Shown here: one piece after another, positions 14,764 to 24,200 of the stretch
How the letters are laid out: every line of letters starts with the position of its first letter
Numbering within the stretch: position 1 is the first letter of the stretch
Source: Microbacteriaceae bacterium PS02067
GTDB taxonomy: Bacteria > Actinomycetota > Actinomycetes > Actinomycetales > Microbacteriaceae
DNA: 37,838 nt
Direction of reading: 5' to 3'
Assembly (NCBI GenBank): GCA_029960085.1
Contig: JASCPG010000028.1
Coordinates: 1-37,838 of the forward strand
Translations under genes and position numbers: made by a program
Notes under the pieces: model-generated
Database searches by the model: none
What the model was told of the DNA's origin: nothing
What the model saw: the letters and a program-made list of their open reading frames with translations, nothing else

Positions 14764-16331
14764 CGAATCCTGAACAGCCCACCCCGCAGCAGCCGTCGCT
14801 CACGGATCTGCCCATGTTCCTCACCCAACCGGACCCGGCAGCCATCCCGGGTGCACCGCGCAGCGGGCCGGCAGGGCATCTGCTGGCCGATGCCGGCGCC
14901 CCGCAGTACTCCCGACGCGGCACACCCCCGCCAGCCCCGCCAACGCCCACGCCCACGCTCACGGCCCAGGCCCCGCGGTACGAGGACAACGAGGAACAGG
15001 TCGACTGGACCCTGCTGCAGAGTCTCCGCAAGGAGGTCGCGGAACTCCTCGATCGTTCTGTCGCGATCAACCCGGCCATGACCGAGCAGGACCAGCGCGC
15101 GATCGCGCAGAGCCACGCGCTCGACGTGATCCGCGATCGCATGAACGCGGTGACCGCCGAGACGGGCGACCGCAACGCCTGGTCGGCGTCCCTGCAGCAG
15201 CGCCTCGCCCGTGCCGTCATCGACGGGCTGTACGGTCTGGGACGGTTCCAGCCGCTCGTCGACGACCCGACCGTGAAGAACGTCGACATCTACGGCAACG
15301 ACCACGTCTACGTGAAGTACGCGGACGGCCGCAAGGTGCTGATGCCGCCGATCACGCCGACCGACCAGGACCTGATCGAGGAGATCCGTCTGATCGCGAT
15401 GCGTCAAGGCGAGGACGCCCGACCGTTCTCCAGCGCGCACCCGATCCTGTCGATGGACCTTCCCGGAGGCATTGGCCGACTCGAGGCCGTGCACCCGCCG
15501 ATCTCCCCGCGACCCAAGGTCGTCATGCGAATCCACCGCTTCGTCGACATCGGACTCGACAAGCTCCTCGAAATGGGGTCGATGACCCCGCCGATGGCGG
15601 AACTGCTGCGCGCGATCGTCCGCGCCGGTCGCTCGATCGTGGTGGCGGGAAACCCGGGCGCCGGGAAGACGACCCTGGTCCGCGCGCTGTGCAACGAGAT
15701 CGACCCGATGGAAGAGATCGTGACGATCGAGAAGGAACGCGAGCTGCACCTGGACCGGATGGGGGACCGACACCACATCGTCACACCCCTGCAGTACCGG
15801 CCAGGGCTGGGGGAGCGTGCCGCGGACGGAAGCCAGCCCGGTGAGGTCACGCTCGTGCAGCTGCTCGAGTCCAGCCTCCGCCTCGACTCCCAGCGCATCG
15901 TCGTCGGCGAGGTGCGAGGCGGCGAGGTGGATGCGATGTTCCAGGCGATGCAGGCCGGTGTCGGATCGATCAGCACCGTGCACGCCATGTCCGCAACCGA
16001 CACCATCGAGCGTCTCGCGGATCTCGCCATCAAGGGCGTCGGCGGCGCCTCTCCGGAGTACGCCTACCGGCAGATCGGCCGCCACATCGACTTCATCGTC
16101 CAAGTCGCCCAGGTCCGCATGCCCAACGGCAGCATCCAGCACCTGATCACCGAGATCGCCGAGATCACCCCCGGCGAAGAGGACCGCCCCATCGCCAACA
16201 CGATCTTCGGCCTCACCCGCTCACGTCGTCAGGTGCTGCAAGCGATGCCCACACCCGAGATGCGCGAGATCCTCGCCGAAGCCGGCATCGACACGGACTT
16301 CTTCCGCGGCATCGAAGGGACCGCAGCATGA
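14760..16331 (+). CDS. tadA: TadA/CpaF-type pilus assembly ATPase
   Basis: The 523-residue protein is a secretion ATPase of the VirB11/TadA family, the motor for Flp-type pilus assembly. The first 75 residues are Pro-rich and disordered. The N-terminal domain spans about 80-285, including IDGLYGLGRFQPLVDDPTV. Walker A is GNPGAGKTT (297-305). An Asp box VTIEKERELHL follows, then Walker B RIVVGEVRGGE and the His box ISTVHAMSATDTIERL. All motifs are intact, so the motor is probably active. ATG 14760 overlaps the upstream TGA (ATGA) and the stop overlaps tadB in the same way. A longer open frame from 14532 is ruled out by the overlap and by its Arg-rich start. Confidence 0.93.
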   Translation: MTNPEQPTPQQPSLTDLPMFLTQPDPAAIPGAPRSGPAGHLLADAGAPQYSRRGTPPPAPPTPTPTLTAQAPRYEDNEEQVDWTLLQSLRKEVAELLDRSVAINPAMTEQDQRAIAQSHALDVIRDRMNAVTAETGDRNAWSASLQQRLARAVIDGLYGLGRFQPLVDDPTVKNVDIYGNDHVYVKYADGRKVLMPPITPTDQDLIEEIRLIAMRQGEDARPFSSAHPILSMDLPGGIGRLEAVHPPISPRPKVVMRIHRFVDIGLDKLLEMGSMTPPMAELLRAIVRAGRSIVVAGNPGAGKTTLVRALCNEIDPMEEIVTIEKERELHLDRMGDRHHIVTPLQYRPGLGERAADGSQPGEVTLVQLLESSLRLDSQRIVVGEVRGGEVDAMFQAMQAGVGSISTVHAMSATDTIERLADLAIKGVGGASPEYAYRQIGRHIDFIVQVAQVRMPNGSIQHLITEIAEITPGEEDRPIANTIFGLTRSRRQVLQAMPTPEMREILAEAGIDTDFFRGIEGTAA

Positions 16332-17197
16332 ACGCGACCGCGCTAGGCCTGGCAGTGGGCATCGCCCTGCTCGGTGTGCTCGTCATCGTCCTCGGCTTCT
16401 TCCCTTCGCCGGAGGACCGGTCGGGACGCCCGCCCAGCCGGCTGCAGCGCACCTGGTCGCGGCGGCGCGACATCATCACCCCCCGGGTGCTCGTCGCCGC
16501 CGGCGTCGGTCTGATTGTCGGCGTCGTCCTCTGGCTGATCTCGGGATGGCCGATCACGATCCTCGTTGGTCCCGCCCTGGCGATCGTTCTCCCGCTGCTG
16601 ATCGGCAGCAAGTCCGACACGGAGGACATCGACAAGCTCCAGGCCCTGGAGGTCTACACCCGCAACCTCGCCGGCATCATCGGGGGAGCGGGCACCGGCC
16701 TCGAGGTCGCCCTGCCCGCCTCCGTGCGCACCGCTCCTCCCGCGATCCAGCCGGCGATCGAACGGCTCGCTGCCCGCCTCACCTCGAGGTGGACCATCGA
16801 AGACGCCCTGCACGGTCTCGCCGAAGACCTCAACGACGCGACCGGGGACCTGATCGTCGCGCATCTGCAGCTGGCCGCGAAAGAGCGTGGCCCCGGCCTC
16901 ACCAAGGCGCTGCAGGACCTCGCCGACGACGTCTTCGACGAGGTGAAGGCGCGGCGCCAGGTCGCCGCCGATCGCGCGAAGCCGCAGCAGACCATCCGTC
17001 TGATCACGATCATCGTCATCGGCATGTTCATCGGCCTGCCGCTGCTGGGCGGATCCTCGTTCTTTGCGTTCTACGGGACGCCGTTCGGGCAGATCGTGCT
17101 CCTGATCTGGGTGGCCATCTACGTCACCGCGATCATCTTCCTCAAGCAGTGGATCCGCCCCCGACCGATGCCCCGCATCCTCGACAGCCGGAGCTAA
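16328..17197 (+). CDS. tadB: TadB pilus assembly platform protein
   Basis: The 289-residue type II secretion F-type protein has TM helices at about residues 5-25, 52-71, 74-92 and two near the C-terminus (about 231-250 and 253-275). The T2SSF helical domain lies between, with LARTxLAGIIGGAGTGLEVAL-like text, then LADDVFDEVKARRQVAADRA. TadB and TadC form the inner-membrane platform on which the TadA motor acts. The start overlaps the tadA stop (ATGA). The order tadA-tadB-tadC is the standard one. Confidence 0.88.
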   Translation: MNATALGLAVGIALLGVLVIVLGFFPSPEDRSGRPPSRLQRTWSRRRDIITPRVLVAAGVGLIVGVVLWLISGWPITILVGPALAIVLPLLIGSKSDTEDIDKLQALEVYTRNLAGIIGGAGTGLEVALPASVRTAPPAIQPAIERLAARLTSRWTIEDALHGLAEDLNDATGDLIVAHLQLAAKERGPGLTKALQDLADDVFDEVKARRQVAADRAKPQQTIRLITIIVIGMFIGLPLLGGSSFFAFYGTPFGQIVLLIWVAIYVTAIIFLKQWIRPRPMPRILDSRS

Positions 17198-17200
17198 CCC

Positions 17201-18085
17201 ATGTGGTACATCACCCTCATTCCCGGAGCGCTGCTCGGCGCCGGCCTCGCCCTGATCATCGCCACCGTGCTCCCACGCCAGGCGAAGCTCTCCGCCGTCA
17301 TGGAGCGGATGGGTACCACCAGCACGCTCAACGACCACGCCGCCACCGATCTGGAAACCCGCGTCGGCTCCTGGGTGCACGCCCGCCTGCCTGATCTGCC
17401 TGGCTTCACCATCCCCACCAAGGACCTCGAGCTCGTGGGCACTCCGGTGAACAACTACCTCTACCAGAAGGCCCGCGACGCGCTGCTGCTGCTGATCGCC
17501 CCTTCGTTGGCCGGGATCGTGCTGAACATGATCGGAGCGCCCTTCCTCGGCGGCGTCGCGGCCCTCGCCGGCATCCCGCTGGCCATCCTCGGGTGGACGG
17601 GCGCCGACCGGGATCTCAGGAAGAAGGCCACCGTCGCCCGACAGGAGTTCGCGCGAGGCGTCGCCATTTACCTCGAGCTCGTCGCCACCGAGCGACGCCG
17701 CAACGCGCCCGTCACCCGGGCGTTGGAGAACGCGGCCACGATCGGCGACAGCTGGGTCTTCGTCCGCATCCGTGAAGAGCTGCGCCGGGCACGGTTCGCC
17801 GGCACGCCCTCCTGGGAAGCGTTGAACAATTTCGCCGACGCGACCGGGGTTCCAGAGCTCGCCGAGGTCGCCCGAATCACCAGGTCAGCAGACGAGAGCG
17901 GTTCTTCCATATATGAGACACTGAGGTCCACCGGGAAGGGCATGCGAGTGAAGCTTCTCAACGAAGAACAGACGCGGGCGAACAAGCTGAGCGACCAGTT
18001 CAGCTCCTTCGCCGGCTTCATCGTGGCCTTCATCGCGGTCGGCATCATCTTCACGCCGCTCCTGTTCAACCTCACTTCGACGTAA
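17201..18085 (+). CDS. tadC: TadC pilus assembly platform protein
   Basis: The 294-residue partner of TadB has a TM at about residues 4-24, two near 90-130, and one at the C-terminus (about 268-290, GFIVAFIAVGIIFTPLLF). The T2SSF domain contains ATVARQEFARGVAIYLELVA, ATERRRNAPVTRALENAA and ESGSSIYETLRSTGKGMRVK, typical of the family. The ATG lies 3 bp after the tadB stop with GGAG about 8 bp upstream. It ends 61 bp before the pilin gene, the largest gap in this part of the operon. An internal promoter or processing site could let the pilin be made in excess. Confidence 0.87.
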   Translation: MWYITLIPGALLGAGLALIIATVLPRQAKLSAVMERMGTTSTLNDHAATDLETRVGSWVHARLPDLPGFTIPTKDLELVGTPVNNYLYQKARDALLLLIAPSLAGIVLNMIGAPFLGGVAALAGIPLAILGWTGADRDLRKKATVARQEFARGVAIYLELVATERRRNAPVTRALENAATIGDSWVFVRIREELRRARFAGTPSWEALNNFADATGVPELAEVARITRSADESGSSIYETLRSTGKGMRVKLLNEEQTRANKLSDQFSSFAGFIVAFIAVGIIFTPLLFNLTST

Positions 18086-18146
18086 TGTCCGATTCCAACT
18101 GAAAATCGCACCTATGCCCATCAACACCGAGAGAAAGGAAGGCACC

Positions 18147-18341
18147 ATGACCGCACTCACGCGCATGGCCGTGATGCTCCGGATCTACACCGACGACCTC
18201 CGTGAGCGTCGCGAGCAGGGCGACCAGATGGTCGGCTGGGTCCTCGCGATCATCGCGGTCATCGTGATCGCCGGGATCGTCTGGGGCGTCGTGTCCGGCT
18301 GGTTCAACGACCGCCTGGCCGAGATCACCGACCCGTTCTGA
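18147..18341 (+). CDS. Flp-type pilin-like protein
   Basis: The 64-residue protein has a charged leader ending in RERREQG (G25) and one hydrophobic helix, VGWVLAIIAVIVIAGIVWGV (residues 29-48), with a short C-terminal tail. Size and position match the major Flp pilin of Tad loci. A type IV prepilin peptidase would cut after G25. The expected Glu at +5 of the mature chain is a Gly (G30), so this is not a canonical Flp. I chose ATG 18147 for its GAAAGGAAGG ribosome site. An upstream in-frame ATG at 18114 has none. Confidence 0.65.
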   Translation: MTALTRMAVMLRIYTDDLRERREQGDQMVGWVLAIIAVIVIAGIVWGVVSGWFNDRLAEITDPF

Positions 18342-18352
18342 GCTCGACAACG

Positions 18353-18772
18353 ATGATCCGTCGACTCCGTCACCGCCTCCTCCCGATCGCCGCACGCCTG
18401 CGCGGCGATCGGGAGCGCGGCGATGCCAACGTGGAGTTCACGATCATCTTCCCCCTGTTCGGGCTCATGATCTTCGCGATCATCATCGGCGGGATCTACT
18501 ACGACGCCGGCAACGCCACCCAGGCTGCAGCCAACGTCGCCGTCAACGAGGCCCGCGCCTACGGGGCCACCGCTGAGCAGGGTGAGCAAGCCGGCGAAGA
18601 CTTCATCGCCAACAACGCGAAGAACCTCCATGACACGACAGTGACCGTGAACCGGTCCGCGACCGAGGTCACCGTCACCGTCACCGCCCGCACCAACTCG
18701 ATCTTCGAGACCCTGTTCAACAGCGTCATCACCCGCACCGCCGTCGCACCCGTCGAAAGGTGGGTCGACTGA
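18353..18772 (+). CDS. TadE-like pseudopilin 1
   Basis: The 139-residue protein has a basic leader and the prepilin cleavage motif ERG/DANVEFTIIFPLF, cut after G23 with Glu at +5 (E28). A single hydrophobic helix follows and then an extracytoplasmic, Thr/Val-rich beta domain. This is the TadE minor pilin pattern. It would be processed by the peptidase encoded at 24633-25214. It starts 11 bp after the pilin stop and its TGA overlaps the next ATG. Confidence 0.82.
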   Translation: MIRRLRHRLLPIAARLRGDRERGDANVEFTIIFPLFGLMIFAIIIGGIYYDAGNATQAAANVAVNEARAYGATAEQGEQAGEDFIANNAKNLHDTTVTVNRSATEVTVTVTARTNSIFETLFNSVITRTAVAPVERWVD

Positions 18773-19203
18773 TGCGCATTCACTGGAGCAGCGACCGCGG
18801 CTCGGCATCCGCCGAGCTCGTGCTCCTCGCCGGCCTCGTGCTCATGTTCGCGCTGGCCGTCGTGGGCTTCGGGCGCATCGCCCTGGCGAACCAGACCGTG
18901 CAGTCCGCAGCGAACGCCGCGGCACGCGACGCATCCCTGGCGCGCACCACCAGCGACGCGCAGGCGAACGCTCGGGACACCGCCAACGCGGCTCTCGGGT
19001 CCTCCGGGATCTACTGCCGCACCCTGACCGTGAACGTCGACACCAGCCGGATGGATGCCGCTCTCGGCGACGTCGGAACCGTGTCGGCGACCATCACCTG
19101 CAGCGTCGAGCTCGCCGACATCTCCCTGCCCGGTCTTCCCGGCACCAAGGAGATCACCGTCACGGCGGACTCGCCCGTAGACCCCTACCGGGAGCGACGA
19201 TGA
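18772..19203 (+). CDS. TadE-like pseudopilin 2
   Basis: The 143-residue protein has a short leader ending DRG (G10) followed by SASAELVLLAGLVLMFALAV, so Glu is at +5 (E15). A TadE-like extracytoplasmic domain follows, with two Cys (CRTLTVNV and TCSVELA) that could form a disulfide. The start ATG overlaps the preceding stop (TGATG), and the stop overlaps the next start (ATGA). It is a second minor pilin of the same locus. Confidence 0.8.
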   Translation: MRIHWSSDRGSASAELVLLAGLVLMFALAVVGFGRIALANQTVQSAANAAARDASLARTTSDAQANARDTANAALGSSGIYCRTLTVNVDTSRMDAALGDVGTVSATITCSVELADISLPGLPGTKEITVTADSPVDPYRERR

Positions 19204-19616
19204 ACAGACTCCGCCGCTGGATGCGCGAGCACCCCGAAGAGGGGTCGCTGTCCGCGTACTTCGTCCTTCTCGCCGTCGTCCTGATGGGCGTCGTCGGCCT
19301 CGTCGTCGACAGCAGCGGCAAGTACCGTGAAGTCGAGCACGCGCAGCTCGTCGCGTCCGGCGCGTCCCGCTCCGCCGTCAACGCCGTCACTGGCACCGCC
19401 CAGGACAACGGGTCCGTTGCGATCAACTCGATCGCCGCCCGCACCGCTGCCGAGAACTACATCGCCGCGTCCGGCCTGACCGGAACCGTCACCGTCGACG
19501 GGGACGTCGTGACCGTCACTGTCGAGTCCAGCTACGACACCCGGTTCATCTCCCTCCTCGGCGTGAACCAGCTCCCCGCCCAAGCGACTTCGTCCGCGCA
19601 ACTGATCACGAACTAG
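19200..19616 (+). CDS. TadG/TadE-like pseudopilin 3
   Basis: The 138-residue protein has a leader ending EEG (G15) and a hydrophobic helix SLSAYFVLLAVVLMGVVGLV, then VDSSGKYREVEHAQLVASGASRSAVNAV. That sequence is typical of TadG-like proteins, whose region after the helix reads D-x-S-x-K. Position +5 is Tyr (Y20), not Glu, so cleavage and subunit contacts may differ from the two TadE-like proteins upstream. It lacks the von Willebrand A domain of long TadG proteins. Confidence 0.75.
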   Translation: MNRLRRWMREHPEEGSLSAYFVLLAVVLMGVVGLVVDSSGKYREVEHAQLVASGASRSAVNAVTGTAQDNGSVAINSIAARTAAENYIAASGLTGTVTVDGDVVTVTVESSYDTRFISLLGVNQLPAQATSSAQLITN

Positions 19617-19626
19617 GAGATCCCTC

Positions 19627-20247
19627 ATGCTCACCAAGCGCCCCGCAAGCCTCATCGCCGCCGCTGTCGCGATCGCCGGCGCCCTGACGCTCGCCGGCTG
19701 CACCGGCACCCAGCCGCCCGTGAGCAGCCCCACCGTCTCGACGTCGGAGACCCCCACCCCGACGCCCACCACCTTCGAGCCGCCCGCCGACGAGGCGGAG
19801 GCGATCGCCGCGGCCGAGTCCACCATCGCCCGTCTCATGACGATCCAGGCCGAAGTCGACCAGGCCGGCGGCACCGACACCGCCGCCTACGACGCCGTCG
19901 CCACCGGCAAGGCACTCCAGCTCTACGTCGCCAACTCCACCCGCGTCGCCGAGGGTCCGCTGCTCAACGAGGACGGCGAAAGCATTGACGGGCAGTCGAC
20001 CGTCGAAGGCGCCATCACCTTCGAGCCCATCAGCGCATACGGGCAGGAATGGCAGGACATCCCCAACGGGCTCGTCATCGTCCCCGGCTGCCTGGACACC
20101 ACAGACCTCAAGATCACGACCGCGGACGGCAAGCCCGCCATGAAGAATCCCAACCCCCGCAACAAGGTCGAGTACCACGTCGGCTACGACGTCGACCGGA
20201 AGACCTGGCTCGTCAACGACCGAATCGACTTGGGGGAGACGTGCTGA
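19627..20247 (+). CDS. Lipoprotein of the Tad locus
   Basis: The 206-residue protein has a basic N-terminus, a hydrophobic stretch and a lipobox LAGC (C25), so it should be lipid-anchored on the outer face of the membrane. A Thr/Pro/Ser linker (to about residue 60) precedes a globular domain with an NTF2-like feel: EAIAAAESTIARLMTIQAEV, and later KVEYHVGYDVDRKTWLVNDR. No catalytic motif is seen. AGGAGA precedes the ATG. The position after the pseudopilins suggests a surface accessory of pilus assembly. The function is unknown. Confidence 0.75.
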   Translation: MLTKRPASLIAAAVAIAGALTLAGCTGTQPPVSSPTVSTSETPTPTPTTFEPPADEAEAIAAAESTIARLMTIQAEVDQAGGTDTAAYDAVATGKALQLYVANSTRVAEGPLLNEDGESIDGQSTVEGAITFEPISAYGQEWQDIPNGLVIVPGCLDTTDLKITTADGKPAMKNPNPRNKVEYHVGYDVDRKTWLVNDRIDLGETC

Positions 20248-21269
20248 GGAGGGCGATCGCAGCGCTCGTCGCGGCGGTCGCTCTGATTGCCGGCATGCTG
20301 GTCGCCACCACGCCGGCGGCCGGCGCGGACGGCGTCTGGTGCAACGCAGACGGACAGTGCTACGTGCAGCTGAGCTACCGGCCAGCAGATCCGTCGCCCA
20401 GCCCCGACTCAAACGGCTGGACGGCCGGCGCCCCGCGCTGCTACATGATCACGAGCGAACAGCAGGCGATCGCTCAGGGGTTCGACCCGGACGAGATCTT
20501 CGTCTACTCCGAGAGCGGCGGCTACACCGAGTGGTACGTGCTGGTGAACTGCGGCAGCGGCATCTCGTACTGGTCGAACAACCGCCAGTGCTATGTGTCG
20601 ATGGCTCCGGGGGAGTGGCCTGCCCGGCCTCCGCAGTACGACCAGGACGCGGGCTACTACGTCTGCACCTCCGGCGTTCTCGGCCCCGGCGGCGGCGTCG
20701 ACATCGACGACACGTACTTCTGGTCGAACACCGTCCCGCCGGGCCTGCAGGTCCTCACCCCGGGCAACGCCGCGGCGCAGCTGATCTCCACGTTCCAGCT
20801 GCGAGGAGTCACGATCGGCATGGCGCCCCGAGTCAACCCCGAGTGGGGGCACCGTCGCACCTACGTCGGCATCCCGGTCTGGCTGTGGGTCGATGACCCC
20901 GAGCCGCTCACCTGGGGTCCCTACACCGAGACCGCCACCCTCGGCGGGCAGACGATCACCGCCACGGCGAAGGTCTCCGCGATCCGGTGGGAGATGGGCG
21001 ACGGCGGCACCGAGGTGTGCGGCAGCACCGGCACCCCGTACACGTACCGCACCGAGATCACTGCGAGCCCGACGTGCGGCTACACCTATACGCGCACGAG
21101 CTCGAGCAGCCCGGGCGACCGGTTCACCGTCACCGCGGTATCGCAGTGGGTCGTCACGTGGACCTCGCTGAGCGGCGCCAACGGGACGGTCAACCTCACC
21201 ACATCCAGCAGCGTCGACCTCGAGGTCAACGAGCTGCAGTCCGTCACCGTCCCCAACCCCAACGGCTGA
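20241..21269 (+). CDS. Secreted protein of the Tad locus, unknown function
   Basis: The 342-residue protein starts with GTG at 20241, overlapping the lipoprotein stop, with TGGGGGAG ahead. It has a Sec signal peptide with likely cleavage after AAGA (about residue 29). The mature part is rich in Trp, Tyr and Cys (among them C34, C40 and further Cys in CYMITSEQ, VNCGSG, RQCYVS, YVCTSG, EVCGS and TCGY). That suggests several disulfides and beta structure. No TM or wall anchor is seen. I recall similar proteins next to LysM-BTAD genes in actinobacteria, often without useful names. An adhesin or pilus-associated factor is possible. Confidence 0.7.
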   Translation: MLRRAIAALVAAVALIAGMLVATTPAAGADGVWCNADGQCYVQLSYRPADPSPSPDSNGWTAGAPRCYMITSEQQAIAQGFDPDEIFVYSESGGYTEWYVLVNCGSGISYWSNNRQCYVSMAPGEWPARPPQYDQDAGYYVCTSGVLGPGGGVDIDDTYFWSNTVPPGLQVLTPGNAAAQLISTFQLRGVTIGMAPRVNPEWGHRRTYVGIPVWLWVDDPEPLTWGPYTETATLGGQTITATAKVSAIRWEMGDGGTEVCGSTGTPYTYRTEITASPTCGYTYTRTSSSSPGDRFTVTAVSQWVVTWTSLSGANGTVNLTTSSSVDLEVNELQSVTVPNPNG

Positions 21270-21285
21270 GCAGGAGGGATCAATC

Positions 21286-24200
21286 ATGCGCATCCTCAAA
21301 GGTCTCGGATCACTGGTCGCTCTGCTGGTCCTGCTGGTCGGGATCCCGGTCGGGCTGATCGTGTTCGCCGGCAACCCGATCCCCAGCTGGGACGAGGTCA
21401 TGCGGCTCACGTCCGTCCCGGACTACGGCGGCAAGTTTTTCATGGGCTCGCTGCTGCCGATCGTCGCGTGGATCCTGTGGGGCACCTTCGCCGCCGGGTT
21501 CCTCGTCGAGCTGCCCGCCCAGCTGCGCCGGGTGCCGGCACCCCGGCTACCCGGACTTCGGCTGCAGCAGCAGGGCGCCGGGTTCCTGATCGCAGCGGTG
21601 GTCGTCATGTTCGCCGGAGTCTCGCCCGCGATCGCCGCCCCCAGCAGCGCATCCGCCGCCGAGCCGACCGCCGCCGCGGCATCCGTGTCCTCGACGATCA
21701 CACCCGCCGCAGCCGTCAAAGCCCAGACGGAGACGGCCGTCGCTGCCGAGGCTCCGGCGGCGCCGACCTACACGGTGCAGGACGGTGACTCTCTGTGGCG
21801 CATCGCGCAGCAGACCCTCGGCTCGGGGGAGCGGTGGAAAGAGATCGCGGATCTCAACTACGGAGTCGCGCAGGCGGACGGCTGGTCCCTCACGCCCGAG
21901 AACTGGCTCAACGCCGGCTGGGTACTCACCCTCCCCTCCGATGCGCCCAGCGGCGTCTCGAGCTCGGCGGAGACCACGGTCGAGACCACAACCGTCGAGA
22001 AGGAAGTGACTGTCGCCTCCGGTGACACCCTGTGGGCGATCGCCGAGCAAGAGCTCGGAGACGGTAACCGGTACCCGGAGATCTTCAACGCCACGAAGGA
22101 CGATGTGCAGCCAGATGGCCGCCACCTCACCGACCCCGACCTGATCTACCCCGGGTGGGTCGTCGACGTGCCCGTCACCGTGGAGGCCACCGTCCCAGTC
22201 GCGCCGCCCGCAGAGACGGGTGGCGTTGAGGATGTCGCGCCCGGGGCCGGCACCTCGGAGACGGGAGCGGACGCAGGCGCGTCCTCGCACGTGGACGAAG
22301 GCGCAGGGGCGCAGGCCGACGTCGACGAGCTCGGGGGCGGCGCTGTCGGAGCGATCCCCGGCGCCACCACCGCCCCCGGCGCTGCGGACGACGCAACGAC
22401 CGGGCAGGAGCCGGCGGAGCAGGCGCCCGCGGCCGAGCAGGCGGCGGACGATGCGGCCGACACCGATTGGATCGACGAGATCTTCAACGTGCGCACCGCC
22501 GGCGGTCTCGGTGCTCTCGCGGCCGCCGGTCTGCTGGTGTTCCTCGGTGTGCGGCGGATGAAGCAGCGCCGTGACCGCAAGCCGGGTCAGCGCATCTCGA
22601 TGCCGGAGGGCGCTGCCAGCGACATGGAGCTCGCGCTGCGCGCCGTGGAGAACCCACTGGGGATGGATCACGTCGACCACGCGCTGCGGCACCTGGCCGC
22701 GTGGGCTCAGGAGACCGGGAACGCGCTGCCGCCCGTGTACGCGCTGCGGCTGTCCGACGTCGAGATCGCGCTCTACCTGGATGCCCCGGCCGAGCTGCCG
22801 GCGCCGTTCGTCGAGGTCAGCGACGACAAGATGGCCTGGTCGGTCGACCCCGAAGAGCTGCCCCCGCTCGAGCGGGTTCCCAGCGCCCCATACCCGGCGC
22901 TCGTCACGCTCGGCCAGGACCTCGGCGACGCCCACGTGATGGTCGACCTCGAGCACATCGGCGCGTTGAACATGATCGGCTCCGACGAGTCCGTCCGCGG
23001 CGCTCTCACCGGGCTCGCCGTGGAACTGGCGACGAGCCAGTGGGCGGAGGATCTGCGCATCACGCTCGTCGGGATCGCGCCGGAGCTCCCGGAGGCGCTG
23101 GACACCGGCAGGTTCCGGCACGTCGACAACATCGACGCGCTGCTGCACACCCTGCGCGCGCAGGCCACGGAGACCGAACGAGCCCTCGAGGAGCTGGGGG
23201 TGGACTCGATCGAGCAGGCACGATCGGCGGGTCTGGAAGCGGAGTCGTGGACGCCGGAGATCGTCATCCTGGGCGCCATGCCCGATGAGCAGGCTCGGGC
23301 CGAGCTCGCGGATCTGGTCACCAGGCTTCCCCGAGTCGGGATCGCCGCGATCACCGCCGGTGAGCTCGCCGGCGACTGGACCATGCACCTCGACGACGAC
23401 CACACCGCCCAGCTGCAGATCCCCGCCGCCGAGCACACGCTGCCCCTCACCCCGCAGATCGTCAACGCGGAGGAGTACGCCAGCATCCTGCAGCTGCTCG
23501 ACAGCAGCGACCAGGTCGTCACCAACGACAGCGACTGGGCGCCCGCCGACGAGGTCACCCTCGACGACTTGCCGCCGGCTGACACCACCCTCCGCGACGT
23601 CGAGGAAGACACCCGGGCGGAAGACGGCGACGCCGACGAGTGGAAAAGCATCCTGCACTCCCTGCTCCCAGCCAAGTCCGCCGACGTCGCCGCCCCGCCC
23701 GCCGACGAAGTCGCCGAAGAGGCCGACGAGACCGCCGTCGACGAGACCGCCGAGGTGGCCGACGAGACCGCCAACGTCGACGTCGCGCCCGAGGCCGAGG
23801 CCGAGGCCGCGACGAAGGAGCCGGCCGGTCCGGTTCGGCCGATCGTCCCTCTGCGAGGTGCGCCGTACGTGCAGATCCTCGGGCCGGTGCAGATCGTGGG
23901 CGCCCAGGGGCCGGCTCCCAAGACGCCGGCGACGTCGAAGACGAACCAGTCGGTCGTGCAGCGAGCGACCGAGCTGATCGCGTTCCTCGCCCTGAACCCG
24001 CGGGCGACGGCCGTGCAGGTGCATGGTGCGCTGTGGCCGGGGAAGGACCCGCACGGCGGCGCCGCGCAGCAGACCCGCAACTCCCACACCTCGCGCGCCC
24101 GGTCCTGGCTCGGAGTCTCTCCCGCTGGTGAGCAGTACCTGCCGCGCGTGGGCGCCGAGGGATACCGGCTGCGCGAGGAGGTCCGCACCGACTGGCAGCT

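Noticed and set aside
18114..18146. N-terminal extension of the pilin-like protein from ATG 18114
   Set aside because: No ribosome site precedes it. The GAAAGGAAGG site lies inside the extension and serves ATG 18147.
23700..23815. Tandem DNA repeat of GACGAGACCGCC units as a separate element
   Set aside because: It is in frame and encodes an acidic linker of the LysM-BTAD protein, so it is part of that gene.
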